Shown here: piece by piece, positions 15,558 through 23,712 of the stretch
Position numbering within the stretch: position 1 is the first letter of the stretch
Layout of the letters: each line of letters opens with the position of its first letter
Notes under the pieces: model-generated
Seen by the model: the letters and a program-made list of their open reading frames with translations, nothing else
What the model was told of the DNA's origin: nothing
Database searches by the model: none
Program-made: the position numbers and the translations under genes
NCBI GenBank assembly: GCA_036653075.1
Contig: JAVVUQ010000016.1
Coordinates: forward strand, 1 to 23,784
From: JAVVUQ01 sp036653075
GTDB lineage: Bacteria; Bacillota; Clostridia; Christensenellales; CAG-314
Direction of reading: 5' to 3'
DNA length: 23,784 bases

Positions 15558-17168
15558 ATGTACAATAGAATAAATACATTAGTAAAAATGCAATTAGCGG
15601 ACAAGATACCTCTTTTAAAGATTAAGACAATCTCTAAAGCGGGGGTATACTTAGGACTACGAATATTGGCTATGTTTATAATAACCGTAGTAATGGGCGG
15701 CGCATATTTCTTTTTTAATAAAATAATGAGTTTAAGAATAGATTACAATTTTATGGTGTTTTTTATTGGTGTAACTCAAATAATAAGTATTATTGGAAAT
15801 ACCAACATACTTATTAATAATTTATATTTATCAAAAGATAATGTTATATTGTTTGCCTTGCCTGCTCGGCATAATGAAGTTTTTATTAGTAAAATAATCG
15901 TATATTACGCAGAAGAATTCCGTAAAAATCTATATTTGCTTGTGCCAGCGTTGTTGGCGTACGCATTATTTGCTTCTATGACGATATCATATTTACTTAA
16001 TATCTTAATTCTTATAGTTTTTTTACCATTGATTAGCGTATTAATATCTGCATTATTGAGTTTGCCAGTAATGTTTATTAGAAATTTTATAAAAACTTAT
16101 GCTGTGGTGGGGTTGTTATTTTACTTAGTGGCGTTTGGATTCGTAGTATGGGGTTTAATTGTAGTTACTAACGCTATTCCACGGCCATTTAGGTTATTGC
16201 AAGAATATGGAAGGTATATGGGTTATGTAAACGCATTTATTGTAAAACTAAATTCGTATATTTTTGTATTTAGAAATGCAATGAATATGCTATTTACATT
16301 AAGAAGCGTTTGGGATTATGTCATTGTGTTTGGCGCAAGCATTGCGCTATTGTTTTCCGTTTATTTTTTAGCTATGCCGTTTTATTTCAAAGTCGTTAGC
16401 GGCATAAATGGCAAAACAGTTAGAAAAAAACACGTGGGCGGCGAAACGGTACAAAAAAGCAGTTTTAAAACCTTTTTATCTAAAGAGATAAAAACGATAG
16501 TTAGAGATTCGTCGAAGTTAACTTCCTATGTTTTTTCAATATTAAGCTTTCCTCTTTTAATGTATGTCATCAATTCAATTTTGGGAAAAATGAGTACAAA
16601 CGATTTGGGCAATAGATTGATGATAGGATTCAATATCATAATTGGTATAACTTTACTTACTGCAACAAATTCAAATATGGCGACTGCGATAACTACCGAA
16701 GGCGCAGAATTTGCGGTATTAAAAACAGCGCCAAGTAAAACTTACAAAATAGCTTGGGCAAAACTTTCTATTAATTTAGTAACATCTACAATTACGATAA
16801 TAGCGGGATGTTTGGTATTGTTATTTTCAACAAAGATTGGAATGGAACAAACACTTTTGTTGTTTTTTGCTTTTTTGTTTATAAACACTTCGCATATTCT
16901 TTGGTCATTTCAATACGATTTATTGGATCCGTACCTAAACGCTTACGCTATAACAGGTAATATGAATGTGAATAAAAATGTCGGACGATCTGTTTTAACA
17001 GGCGTTTTAATGGCAGTGGGGTTTGCCGCTTTCGCAATGTTTTTCCTTATGGAAAGCTACGTTGGCGGTTGGATAAGACTTTTAGCAGTGTCGTTTGGAT
17101 TTTTAGTACTACGATTAGTTTTATTGTTATGGAATATGAAAGTTTACTTTAAGCGAATTGAACTATAA
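15558..17168 (+). CDS. ABC-2-type transporter permease
   Basis: A 536-residue membrane protein with about twelve predicted helices in two halves, joined near residues 285-310 by a basic cytoplasmic linker (NGKTVRKKHVGG). The motif FALPARHNEVFISKI in the first half and FAVLKTAPSKTYKIAWAKL in the second resemble each other and the cytoplasmic coupling segments of ABC-2 permeases of the EcsB/Skin type. It is the probable partner of the ATPase fusion 163 bases upstream. The substrate cannot be read from sequence. The SD AAGGA at 15548-15552 is followed five bases later by ATG. A TATAAT at 15498-15503 lacks a convincing -35, so cotranscription with the ATPase gene is likely. Confidence 0.85.
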   Translation: MYNRINTLVKMQLADKIPLLKIKTISKAGVYLGLRILAMFIITVVMGGAYFFFNKIMSLRIDYNFMVFFIGVTQIISIIGNTNILINNLYLSKDNVILFALPARHNEVFISKIIVYYAEEFRKNLYLLVPALLAYALFASMTISYLLNILILIVFLPLISVLISALLSLPVMFIRNFIKTYAVVGLLFYLVAFGFVVWGLIVVTNAIPRPFRLLQEYGRYMGYVNAFIVKLNSYIFVFRNAMNMLFTLRSVWDYVIVFGASIALLFSVYFLAMPFYFKVVSGINGKTVRKKHVGGETVQKSSFKTFLSKEIKTIVRDSSKLTSYVFSILSFPLLMYVINSILGKMSTNDLGNRLMIGFNIIIGITLLTATNSNMATAITTEGAEFAVLKTAPSKTYKIAWAKLSINLVTSTITIIAGCLVLLFSTKIGMEQTLLLFFAFLFINTSHILWSFQYDLLDPYLNAYAITGNMNVNKNVGRSVLTGVLMAVGFAAFAMFFLMESYVGGWIRLLAVSFGFLVLRLVLLLWNMKVYFKRIEL

Positions 17169-17255
17169 AATAAATATATAAAAATCTGTGTAAAAAAGGT
17201 ATTTGAAAAAAGTTTTATGTAATAAAAGCTTTATTCAAGGATTTTAAGGAAGAAT

Positions 17256-17735
17256 ATGAGTAAGAAATTAATAGTAATAATTGAGATATTTGTATGCGCA
17301 ATGGCAATTATCGTTATCAGTTTATTTGGATTAAACCCAGAAAATTGGCGAGATAACGTATTTGCGTCAAGTATAGAGTTTTATGAAGACGACGCTACAA
17401 TAGTTAATAAAGATTTTGATGGAACGGGCAATAAGAAGTTGCAAATTGAGTTAGATAAGAATACGCCTACCTATCAGTTAAAGTGGCGGATAAATCCTAC
17501 AAATACCTCTAACACAAAAGTTTATTTTGAATTTTCTGGCGGAATCGTTCAACCTAATGGCTCCGTAACAAATGGAAAAATAACTGTGACAAAAACAGGA
17601 TTAGTAGTGTTTGAAAAGGGAAAAGTATTAGGCGTTACAATAACTGTTTGCGTATCGGACGGCACTGGATGTAAAGATTCAGTATTTATTGTGGAAGATA
17701 TGGGCGATGGAACAGGTGATCTTCCTTTAGAGTAG
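17256..17735 (+). CDS. Small membrane-anchored protein with one Ig-like domain
   Basis: A 159-residue protein. Residues 4-26 (KLIVIIEIFVCAMAIIVISLFGL) form a membrane anchor or uncleaved signal with no lipobox. Residues about 35-150 look like one bacterial Ig-like (Big-2 style) beta domain, with LKWRINPTNTSNTKVYFEFSG and GLVVFEKGKVLGVTITVCVSDG. Two cysteines, in VCVSDGTGC, could form a short disulfide. It is probably displayed outside the membrane. It lies 87 bases after the permease and 117 before the first lipoprotein, all in one direction. The function is unknown; it could be an accessory to the ABC proteins. The SD AAGGA is at 17246-17250. Confidence 0.72.
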   Translation: MSKKLIVIIEIFVCAMAIIVISLFGLNPENWRDNVFASSIEFYEDDATIVNKDFDGTGNKKLQIELDKNTPTYQLKWRINPTNTSNTKVYFEFSGGIVQPNGSVTNGKITVTKTGLVVFEKGKVLGVTITVCVSDGTGCKDSVFIVEDMGDGTGDLPLE

Positions 17736-17847
17736 GATTTTAAAAAATCAATATAGATTAAGATAAGAACCGTATAACCGAAATTTAAAATCAAAAATAA
17801 AATGTAATGAATTAAAGCGCAAAAATGATATTATTAAGGAGAAAAAA

Positions 17848-18864
17848 AGAGTATGAATAAGAAGAAAACGAAAGTATTAGTAGTTATGTTGATAGTGGTA
17901 TTGGCGTTAGTGTCGATGGCGGCGTGCATAGATAATACAGTTAGCGTAACAGACATTAAGGTAGATAGGAAAGCGATAAGCGCAAAGTTTTACATTGGTG
18001 ATGACAACGTAGCGGATTTTTCCAAATTGAAAGTAATGGCTTCAATGAGCGATGGATCGGAAGTTGAAATCAAAGAGGGCAAGTATGAATTAGATAAAGG
18101 CGGGTTTGATATAAAAAGAGTTGGCGTATATACAATAACAGTAAAGTACGGCGGCATAATAAAAACGTTTTTAATAGCGGTAAAAGAACGCACGGCGCAA
18201 AAGGGCAATTATGTAATAGACGGTGACACAATGGTAATATTTGCTGGATTCAGTTATACCTTTGGCGAAGCGACAAACTTAGTGTTAAAGCAAGGGGATA
18301 AAGAAACAGCGATAACAGATTCCGAGTTGATAGTATCAGAAACAGGCGAATATATATTAAATTATGTAAACGCAGCGGGAGAATCGAAGTCGCAAAAGTT
18401 GAGAGTAATAGATAGATTGTTGGCATTTGAAAATGGAAAGAGTCGAACGGCGTACGAAAGCACAATAAGCAAAATAAACGATAAAACTTCAGATTATATA
18501 AATAAGACAGTTGCGCCATACTTTGTAGGATCGCAAAATCCATTTTATTTTGATATAGAATTGACGAGCAATCAAAGCGGTAAAGAAGTATTACCAACAA
18601 CAGATGTAGTAAATTACGAATTTATGGTAAAAGAAGGGGAAACGTATAAAGCAGTAAAAACAGAGGACGTAGCTGAACTAATAGACGGATACAAGTTTTT
18701 ATTTAAAAACGAATTAGCGATATTAGGCAAAGAATTAAAAGTTACAATGACAGCAAAATACAGCGATAAAATAGAAGGTTATGCAGATTTTAATCCAATA
18801 GTAGTAGAATTTGTATTAAACGTTGGATATAACGTATTTACGCACGAAGATTTACAAAAATATT
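17848..18864 (+). repeat. 1,017-bp identical direct repeat, first copy
   Basis: Bases 17848-18864 match 20481-21497 (offset 2,633) without a difference that I could find by eye. The repeat starts five bases before the ATG and stops abruptly inside codon 338, after ACAAAAATATT. It covers the signal peptide and Ig-like domains but not the upstream ribosome binding site. Confidence 0.92.
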
Positions 18865-20306
18865 TTGGCGCTAAATATTCTAATCAAGTAGATATCCATA
18901 GAGATATTACGCCTGTATTGAAAGACAATCAAAAGAATTCTGATGGAACGCCCAAAAACGTCAACATTAGCGGGAATTTAAGCAAATACGTAGAATATAA
19001 CGAAAATGGAGATATCATTCGCAATGACTCAGCTAACTCTTATGTGAGATGGATAACAGACGCAGCAAATGATAAGATGGTTATTAACGGAAATTATTTT
19101 ACAATTAACGGTAAAAAATTGCCTTTATTGTGCGCAAATAAAGGCGGAAAATATGAAGACCAACCAGACGTATTAACAATTGGTAATTATGAAACGGATG
19201 TTATTAATTCGCAAAGCTCCATATTTTTAACGTGGATACACAATGTAGATAGAAGTACGTTGTTAGCATCAAGCGATTCAACATTGACAACTGCAAAGTT
19301 AAGAGAAACTAACGCAAGTAAAACAATTTATAACAATTTAACGATAGTTGGAAACACTGAAACGCCACGTGGAGATGCAAACGATGAAGAAATATATAAG
19401 ACAATAATCGCTAACTCGGGTAGCTATGCAGGAGTTAGGAGCAATGACGGCGACGTAGAAATCAATAATGGTATTATAAGATTTACTTGTATAGGATTCT
19501 ATCTTGTTAGCGAAGGACTTGAAGGCAAGTTAAACGAATGTCTTATTGAAGAAAGCTGGGCTAATAACGTTTATGGTTATGGCAGCGCTAATTTAACATT
19601 AAATAAAAGTCATATAAACAATGCTGGCGGATCGGGCGTTTGGCTTGAAGATAACAATTACAAATGGGGCGAAGTTTATGACGCAAATATTACAATAGAT
19701 AACGAAACTGTTATAAACAACTTTGTAAGTGGCACAGAAGCTTGGTTTACCACAAACGGAATGGCAGCATTTGTTGGCAACGTAAAATTGATGTTAGATA
19801 CAAATGTTAAACAATTATCAATGGGTCAACGTACGATTATCAAAAAAGAAACATCAGGCGACAAAAACTTTGAATTATTTAATTTTGGCGTAGTTATTTG
19901 TAGCACTTGGAAACCAGTAGAGGGCGTTATTGTCCCACAACAAGGAATGATAAAAGTGGGAGATTTTCCAGCAATTATTAGAAAAACCGCTGAATTTGAT
20001 CAAGATCCACGAAATGTTAAGGGCGTTGGTTTTATTGCGCCAGTGGGCGTTTTGTCAGATACTATGGCGTATTTCGGCGAAATTGGTAGAATTGTAACTA
20101 TGTATATGGCAGGGGACGTTGCAACTAAAACAATGGTCGATGGCTATATGGCGGCTTCTGGAATAACTGATTTACAAACAGCTGTCGGATATATGGTTTT
20201 AACTAATACAATTATTGATCCTTTGGCAAAATACTTGGAAATTTCACAAGACGTTACAGGAATAGGTAGAATAGCTGCTTTGACAGAATTATTGAATGTT
20301 GCATAA
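17853..20306 (+). CDS. Large lipoprotein, Ig-like N-terminus plus beta-helix-like C-terminus (copy 1)
   Basis: An 817-residue secreted protein. Signal residues 1-24 end in LVSMAAC, giving a probable lipid-attached C25; Met at -3 is a slightly weak lipobox. Residues about 28-190 look like two Ig-like domains (SVTDIKVDRKAI...VYTITVKYGG, then EYILNYVNAAGE). Residues about 340-700 suggest a right-handed beta-helix: SYAGVRSNDGDVEINNGIIRF, LNECLIEESWANNVYGYG and LNKSHINNAGGSGVWLEDNN. The C-terminus (about 725-817) is an alpha-rich block (LSDTMAYFGEIGRIVTMY). No catalytic motif is recognised, so binding or adhesion is as likely as polysaccharide breakdown. The first 337 codons are identical in DNA to the following gene. 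The SD AAGGAG is at about 17836-17841. Confidence 0.85.
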   Translation: MNKKKTKVLVVMLIVVLALVSMAACIDNTVSVTDIKVDRKAISAKFYIGDDNVADFSKLKVMASMSDGSEVEIKEGKYELDKGGFDIKRVGVYTITVKYGGIIKTFLIAVKERTAQKGNYVIDGDTMVIFAGFSYTFGEATNLVLKQGDKETAITDSELIVSETGEYILNYVNAAGESKSQKLRVIDRLLAFENGKSRTAYESTISKINDKTSDYINKTVAPYFVGSQNPFYFDIELTSNQSGKEVLPTTDVVNYEFMVKEGETYKAVKTEDVAELIDGYKFLFKNELAILGKELKVTMTAKYSDKIEGYADFNPIVVEFVLNVGYNVFTHEDLQKYFGAKYSNQVDIHRDITPVLKDNQKNSDGTPKNVNISGNLSKYVEYNENGDIIRNDSANSYVRWITDAANDKMVINGNYFTINGKKLPLLCANKGGKYEDQPDVLTIGNYETDVINSQSSIFLTWIHNVDRSTLLASSDSTLTTAKLRETNASKTIYNNLTIVGNTETPRGDANDEEIYKTIIANSGSYAGVRSNDGDVEINNGIIRFTCIGFYLVSEGLEGKLNECLIEESWANNVYGYGSANLTLNKSHINNAGGSGVWLEDNNYKWGEVYDANITIDNETVINNFVSGTEAWFTTNGMAAFVGNVKLMLDTNVKQLSMGQRTIIKKETSGDKNFELFNFGVVICSTWKPVEGVIVPQQGMIKVGDFPAIIRKTAEFDQDPRNVKGVGFIAPVGVLSDTMAYFGEIGRIVTMYMAGDVATKTMVDGYMAASGITDLQTAVGYMVLTNTIIDPLAKYLEISQDVTGIGRIAALTELLNVA

Positions 20307-20318
20307 TTAAAATTTTAG

Positions 20319-20350
20319 TGGAGGTTACGTATGGTGACCTCCATTAATTT
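20319..20350 (+). terminator. Intrinsic terminator after lipoprotein copy 1
   Basis: TGGAGGTTAC (20319-20328) pairs with GTGACCTCCA (20334-20343) with one T-G wobble and a five-base loop. The stem extends by several A/T pairs and is followed by TTAATTT. It lies 12 bases after the stop codon. It implies that copy 2 is at least partly transcribed on its own. Confidence 0.75.
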
Positions 20351-20480
20351 GATTGGCTAAATTATTTAATTTGATAAAACGTAATTATATTAGTTGTAAT
20401 AATAAAGAGCTTTATAAAACAATAAATATGGAAATTAAAATAAATATATATTTTATATTTAATATATAGATATAAGGGAG

Positions 20481-21497
20481 AGAGTATGAATAAGAAGAAA
20501 ACGAAAGTATTAGTAGTTATGTTGATAGTGGTATTGGCGTTAGTGTCGATGGCGGCGTGCATAGATAATACAGTTAGCGTAACAGACATTAAGGTAGATA
20601 GGAAAGCGATAAGCGCAAAGTTTTACATTGGTGATGACAACGTAGCGGATTTTTCCAAATTGAAAGTAATGGCTTCAATGAGCGATGGATCGGAAGTTGA
20701 AATCAAAGAGGGCAAGTATGAATTAGATAAAGGCGGGTTTGATATAAAAAGAGTTGGCGTATATACAATAACAGTAAAGTACGGCGGCATAATAAAAACG
20801 TTTTTAATAGCGGTAAAAGAACGCACGGCGCAAAAGGGCAATTATGTAATAGACGGTGACACAATGGTAATATTTGCTGGATTCAGTTATACCTTTGGCG
20901 AAGCGACAAACTTAGTGTTAAAGCAAGGGGATAAAGAAACAGCGATAACAGATTCCGAGTTGATAGTATCAGAAACAGGCGAATATATATTAAATTATGT
21001 AAACGCAGCGGGAGAATCGAAGTCGCAAAAGTTGAGAGTAATAGATAGATTGTTGGCATTTGAAAATGGAAAGAGTCGAACGGCGTACGAAAGCACAATA
21101 AGCAAAATAAACGATAAAACTTCAGATTATATAAATAAGACAGTTGCGCCATACTTTGTAGGATCGCAAAATCCATTTTATTTTGATATAGAATTGACGA
21201 GCAATCAAAGCGGTAAAGAAGTATTACCAACAACAGATGTAGTAAATTACGAATTTATGGTAAAAGAAGGGGAAACGTATAAAGCAGTAAAAACAGAGGA
21301 CGTAGCTGAACTAATAGACGGATACAAGTTTTTATTTAAAAACGAATTAGCGATATTAGGCAAAGAATTAAAAGTTACAATGACAGCAAAATACAGCGAT
21401 AAAATAGAAGGTTATGCAGATTTTAATCCAATAGTAGTAGAATTTGTATTAAACGTTGGATATAACGTATTTACGCACGAAGATTTACAAAAATATT
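20481..21497 (+). repeat. 1,017-bp identical direct repeat, second copy
   Basis: Second copy of the repeat at 17848-18864. Upstream sequence is unrelated apart from generic A/T richness. Immediately downstream the two genes fall to protein-level similarity only. Confidence 0.92.
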
Positions 21498-22942
21498 ATA
21501 GCGCAAGATATTGTCAGCAAATTGATATTCATAGAGAAATAATACCTATTTTAAAAGAAAATCAATTTAATCCTGATAAATCGCCTAAAAACATCTATCC
21601 AGATGGCGGAAATTTAAACAAATACGTGGAATATAACGAAAATGGCGAAATTATTCGCAATGATACAGCTTGCTCGTACATAAGATGGAATGAAAATATC
21701 AAAGACGATAAGATGGTAATAAATGGTAACTATTTTACAATTAACGGTAGAAATTTGCCATTATTTACAGCTAACACTAAAGGATATCCTGATCAGCCTA
21801 AAGCATTGTCTATTGCGAATTATCAATTAGAAGTTGTAAATCCGCAAAGCGCTATATTTATATCCTTGATAACAAGCTCTGATTGGTCAGCTCAATTAAA
21901 CGCAGCGGATAGCACGCTTACGACTGCTCAGTTTAATGCAATAAGCGCAAATAAAATGATTTACAATAACTTAACTATATTAGGAAATACTGAAACGCCT
22001 AAACAAGGCTCAATGACTGAAGAAGAAGCGTATAGAATTGCAATTGCAGATTCAGGTAGCTATTCAGCAATAAGAACAGATGGATGCGATATAGAAGTTA
22101 ATAATAGCGTAATTAAATTTACTTGTATGGGCGTCTTCCTTGTTAGCGCAGGCACAGATTGTAAATTGAAAGAAACACGCATCGAGGAAAGCTGGTCTTA
22201 TAACGCTTATGGCTACGGTAGCGCAAATTTAGAAATGGAAAAATGTATATTTAACTTCTCAGGCGGCGGCAGCGTTTGGCTTGAAGATAAGAATTATAAA
22301 TGGGGCGAAGTATTCGACGCAAATTTTGTAATGGATAATGAAACTGTTATAAACAACTTTGTAAGTGGCACAGAAACTTGGTTTGGTACTAACGGTATGG
22401 GAACTGTCGCTGCGCAAGCTAAAGCAATGATTAATGATACCGTCACGAAATTAACGGGCGGAAAACGTACGATTATTAAAAAGACAACCAATTCCGCAGG
22501 AGCGGTTTTTGAAAGCTTTAATTTTGCAATAATTATAATAGAACGTTATGATATGGATATTCCAAGCGGCGTTATTATTCCGCAAAAAGGCTCTATAAAA
22601 ATAGGAACTTTGGAAATTCTTAGAAAAACTGCTGAGCTTGCTCAAGATCCAAGAAATACTCAGTCTGGCTTTGTAGCTCCAGTGGGCGCTTTGTCAGATA
22701 CTATGGCGTATATCGGCGAAATTGGCAGAATTGTAACTATGTATATAGCAGGGGACGTTGCAACTAAAGAAATGGTCGATGGCTATATGGCGGCTTCTGG
22801 AATAACAGATTTGAAAACAGCTGTCGCTTATATGGTTTTAGGAAATTCAATGTGCGCTCAAAATACAAATTATTTGGAAATAACACAAGTTGTTCCTAAT
22901 ATAGGCACTCTTACTGCTTTAACAGCTATTTTTGACGCTTAA
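20486..22942 (+). CDS. Large lipoprotein, Ig-like N-terminus plus beta-helix-like C-terminus (copy 2)
   Basis: An 818-residue paralogue of the preceding gene with the same signal, C25 lipidation site and Ig-like domains. Residues 1-336 are identical to copy 1. After residue 336 the proteins diverge (about 55-60 % identity by eye) but keep the same layout: DKMVINGNYFTING, SYSAIRTDGCDIEVNNSVIKF, IEESWSYNAYGYGSAN, GSVWLEDKNYKWGEVFDAN, and the helical tail LSDTMAYIGEIGRIVTMY. Extra cysteines occur in the copy-2 beta-helix region (CSYIRW, DGCD, DCKLKE, EKCIF). The SD AAGGGAGAG at 20473-20481 differs from that of copy 1. An upstream terminator suggests separate expression, but I see no clear promoter. 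Confidence 0.85.
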   Translation: MNKKKTKVLVVMLIVVLALVSMAACIDNTVSVTDIKVDRKAISAKFYIGDDNVADFSKLKVMASMSDGSEVEIKEGKYELDKGGFDIKRVGVYTITVKYGGIIKTFLIAVKERTAQKGNYVIDGDTMVIFAGFSYTFGEATNLVLKQGDKETAITDSELIVSETGEYILNYVNAAGESKSQKLRVIDRLLAFENGKSRTAYESTISKINDKTSDYINKTVAPYFVGSQNPFYFDIELTSNQSGKEVLPTTDVVNYEFMVKEGETYKAVKTEDVAELIDGYKFLFKNELAILGKELKVTMTAKYSDKIEGYADFNPIVVEFVLNVGYNVFTHEDLQKYYSARYCQQIDIHREIIPILKENQFNPDKSPKNIYPDGGNLNKYVEYNENGEIIRNDTACSYIRWNENIKDDKMVINGNYFTINGRNLPLFTANTKGYPDQPKALSIANYQLEVVNPQSAIFISLITSSDWSAQLNAADSTLTTAQFNAISANKMIYNNLTILGNTETPKQGSMTEEEAYRIAIADSGSYSAIRTDGCDIEVNNSVIKFTCMGVFLVSAGTDCKLKETRIEESWSYNAYGYGSANLEMEKCIFNFSGGGSVWLEDKNYKWGEVFDANFVMDNETVINNFVSGTETWFGTNGMGTVAAQAKAMINDTVTKLTGGKRTIIKKTTNSAGAVFESFNFAIIIIERYDMDIPSGVIIPQKGSIKIGTLEILRKTAELAQDPRNTQSGFVAPVGALSDTMAYIGEIGRIVTMYIAGDVATKEMVDGYMAASGITDLKTAVAYMVLGNSMCAQNTNYLEITQVVPNIGTLTALTAIFDA

Positions 22943-22968
22943 AGTATCAATAAAAACTATTTTATTAA

Positions 22969-23024
22969 ATATTGGGGTTGCATCAAAATCTATTATGCGA
23001 TACAACCTCAATATAAGACTTTTT
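22969..23024 (+). terminator. Intrinsic terminator after lipoprotein copy 2
   Basis: A 16-position stem pairs ATATTGGGGTTGCATC (22969-22984) with GATACAACCTCAATAT (22999-23014), with one G-T pair and one C-A mismatch and a 14-base loop. ACTTTTT follows at 23018-23024. It starts 27 bases after the stop. Confidence 0.85.
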
Positions 23025-23344
23025 AATTCAATACTATTTACAGTTTAATAGTCATATAAAAAATTATAGATAATAAATAATATATGGCGTTGATTCATTT
23101 AATTAAGGAAAAGTAAAAATTGGTTGTAATAAAAAAGAGAAAATTGAGAAATATATAAATAGTATATTTGACTGTATAAAGCTTTAAATGATAAATAAAG
23201 AGTAAAAAATTATCTAAAAGCGATAAGATTTAAGCTATATAGTAATAAAATTAAGAAAAAACGAAAGATAAGCGTACAAAATATGGGAATTAATAAAAGT
23301 TAACATAAAGTTTGCAAATTCTCTTATAATATGGTTAAAAATAG
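23025..23344. other. AT-rich intergenic region before the tRNA cluster
   Basis: About 320 bases between the lipoprotein terminator and the tRNA promoter. I see no gene, repeat or recognisable RNA in it. Confidence 0.55.
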
Positions 23345-23373
23345 TTGACAGTTTCTTCTATATAATGTATTAT
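23345..23373 (+). promoter_or_regulatory. Promoter of the tRNA cluster
   Basis: TTGACA at 23345-23350, a 17-base spacer, then TATTAT at 23368-23373. A TATAAT at 23361-23366 is closer to consensus but only ten bases from the -35, so it is not paired with it. Transcription would begin about 40 bases before the first tRNA. Confidence 0.7.
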
Positions 23374-23418
23374 GATTAAGCTCTCATTTGAGGCGGAACG
23401 ACAGGTTGTATCAAAGGA

Positions 23419-23495
23419 CGGGGTGTAGCGCAGTTTGGTAGCGCACGTGGTTTGGGACCATGGGGCCGCAAGTTCAAGTCTTGTCACCCCGACCA
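23419..23495 (+). tRNA. tRNA-Pro, anticodon TGG
   Basis: The acceptor CGGGGTG pairs with CACCCCG. The anticodon loop TTTGGGA is closed by CGTGG/CCATG, giving anticodon TGG at 23453-23455. The T-loop is GTTCAAG, and A plus encoded CCA end the gene. The sequence closely resembles bacterial tRNA-Pro(UGG). It is the first gene of the cluster. Confidence 0.96.
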
Positions 23496-23509
23496 TCAAT
23501 GATACAAGC

Positions 23510-23586
23510 GGGCCTTTAGCTCAGTTGGTTAGAGCGGTCGGCTCATAACCGATTGGTCCGGGGTTCAAGTCCCTGAAGGCCCACCA
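23510..23586 (+). tRNA. tRNA with CAU anticodon (Ile2 or elongator Met)
   Basis: The acceptor GGGCCTT pairs with AAGGCCC. The loop CTCATAA gives anticodon CAT at 23544-23546, the T-loop is GTTCAAG, and CCA is encoded. G1-C72 pairing rules out initiator tRNA. The body GGxCCTTTAGCTCAGTTGG and C4-G69/C5-G68 pairs resemble tRNA-Ile2, whose C34 is changed to lysidine by TilS so that it reads AUA. Automatic tools often call such genes Met. I favour Ile2 but cannot exclude elongator Met. Confidence 0.93.
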
Positions 23587-23628
23587 AAAATTTGAAGCAA
23601 ATGAAAAATAGTACCGCTTAATAATAGT

Positions 23629-23705
23629 GGCTTGGTAGTTCAGTTGGTTAGAACGCTAGCCTGTCACGCTAGAGGTCGAGGGTTCGAGTCCCTTCCAAGT
23701 CGCCA
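23629..23705 (+). tRNA. tRNA-Asp, anticodon GTC
   Basis: The acceptor GGCTTGG pairs with CCAAGTC (one G-T wobble). The loop CTGTCAC gives anticodon GTC at 23663-23665. The D-arm is AGTTCAGTTGGTTAGAACG, and discriminator G plus encoded CCA end the gene. Confidence 0.96.
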
Positions 23706-23712
23706 TTTTTAT

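Noticed and set aside
17848..21497. Mobile element explaining the duplicated 1-kb block
   Set aside because: No transposase, terminal inverted repeats or target-site duplications. The block starts at a coding start and ends mid-gene, which fits recombination between paralogues better.
23084..23116. Ten-codon frame before the tRNA cluster
   Set aside because: Too short and without a ribosome binding site.
23361..23366. TATAAT as the -10 of the tRNA promoter
   Set aside because: Only ten bases from the TTGACA box; TATTAT at 23368 has the proper 17-base spacing.
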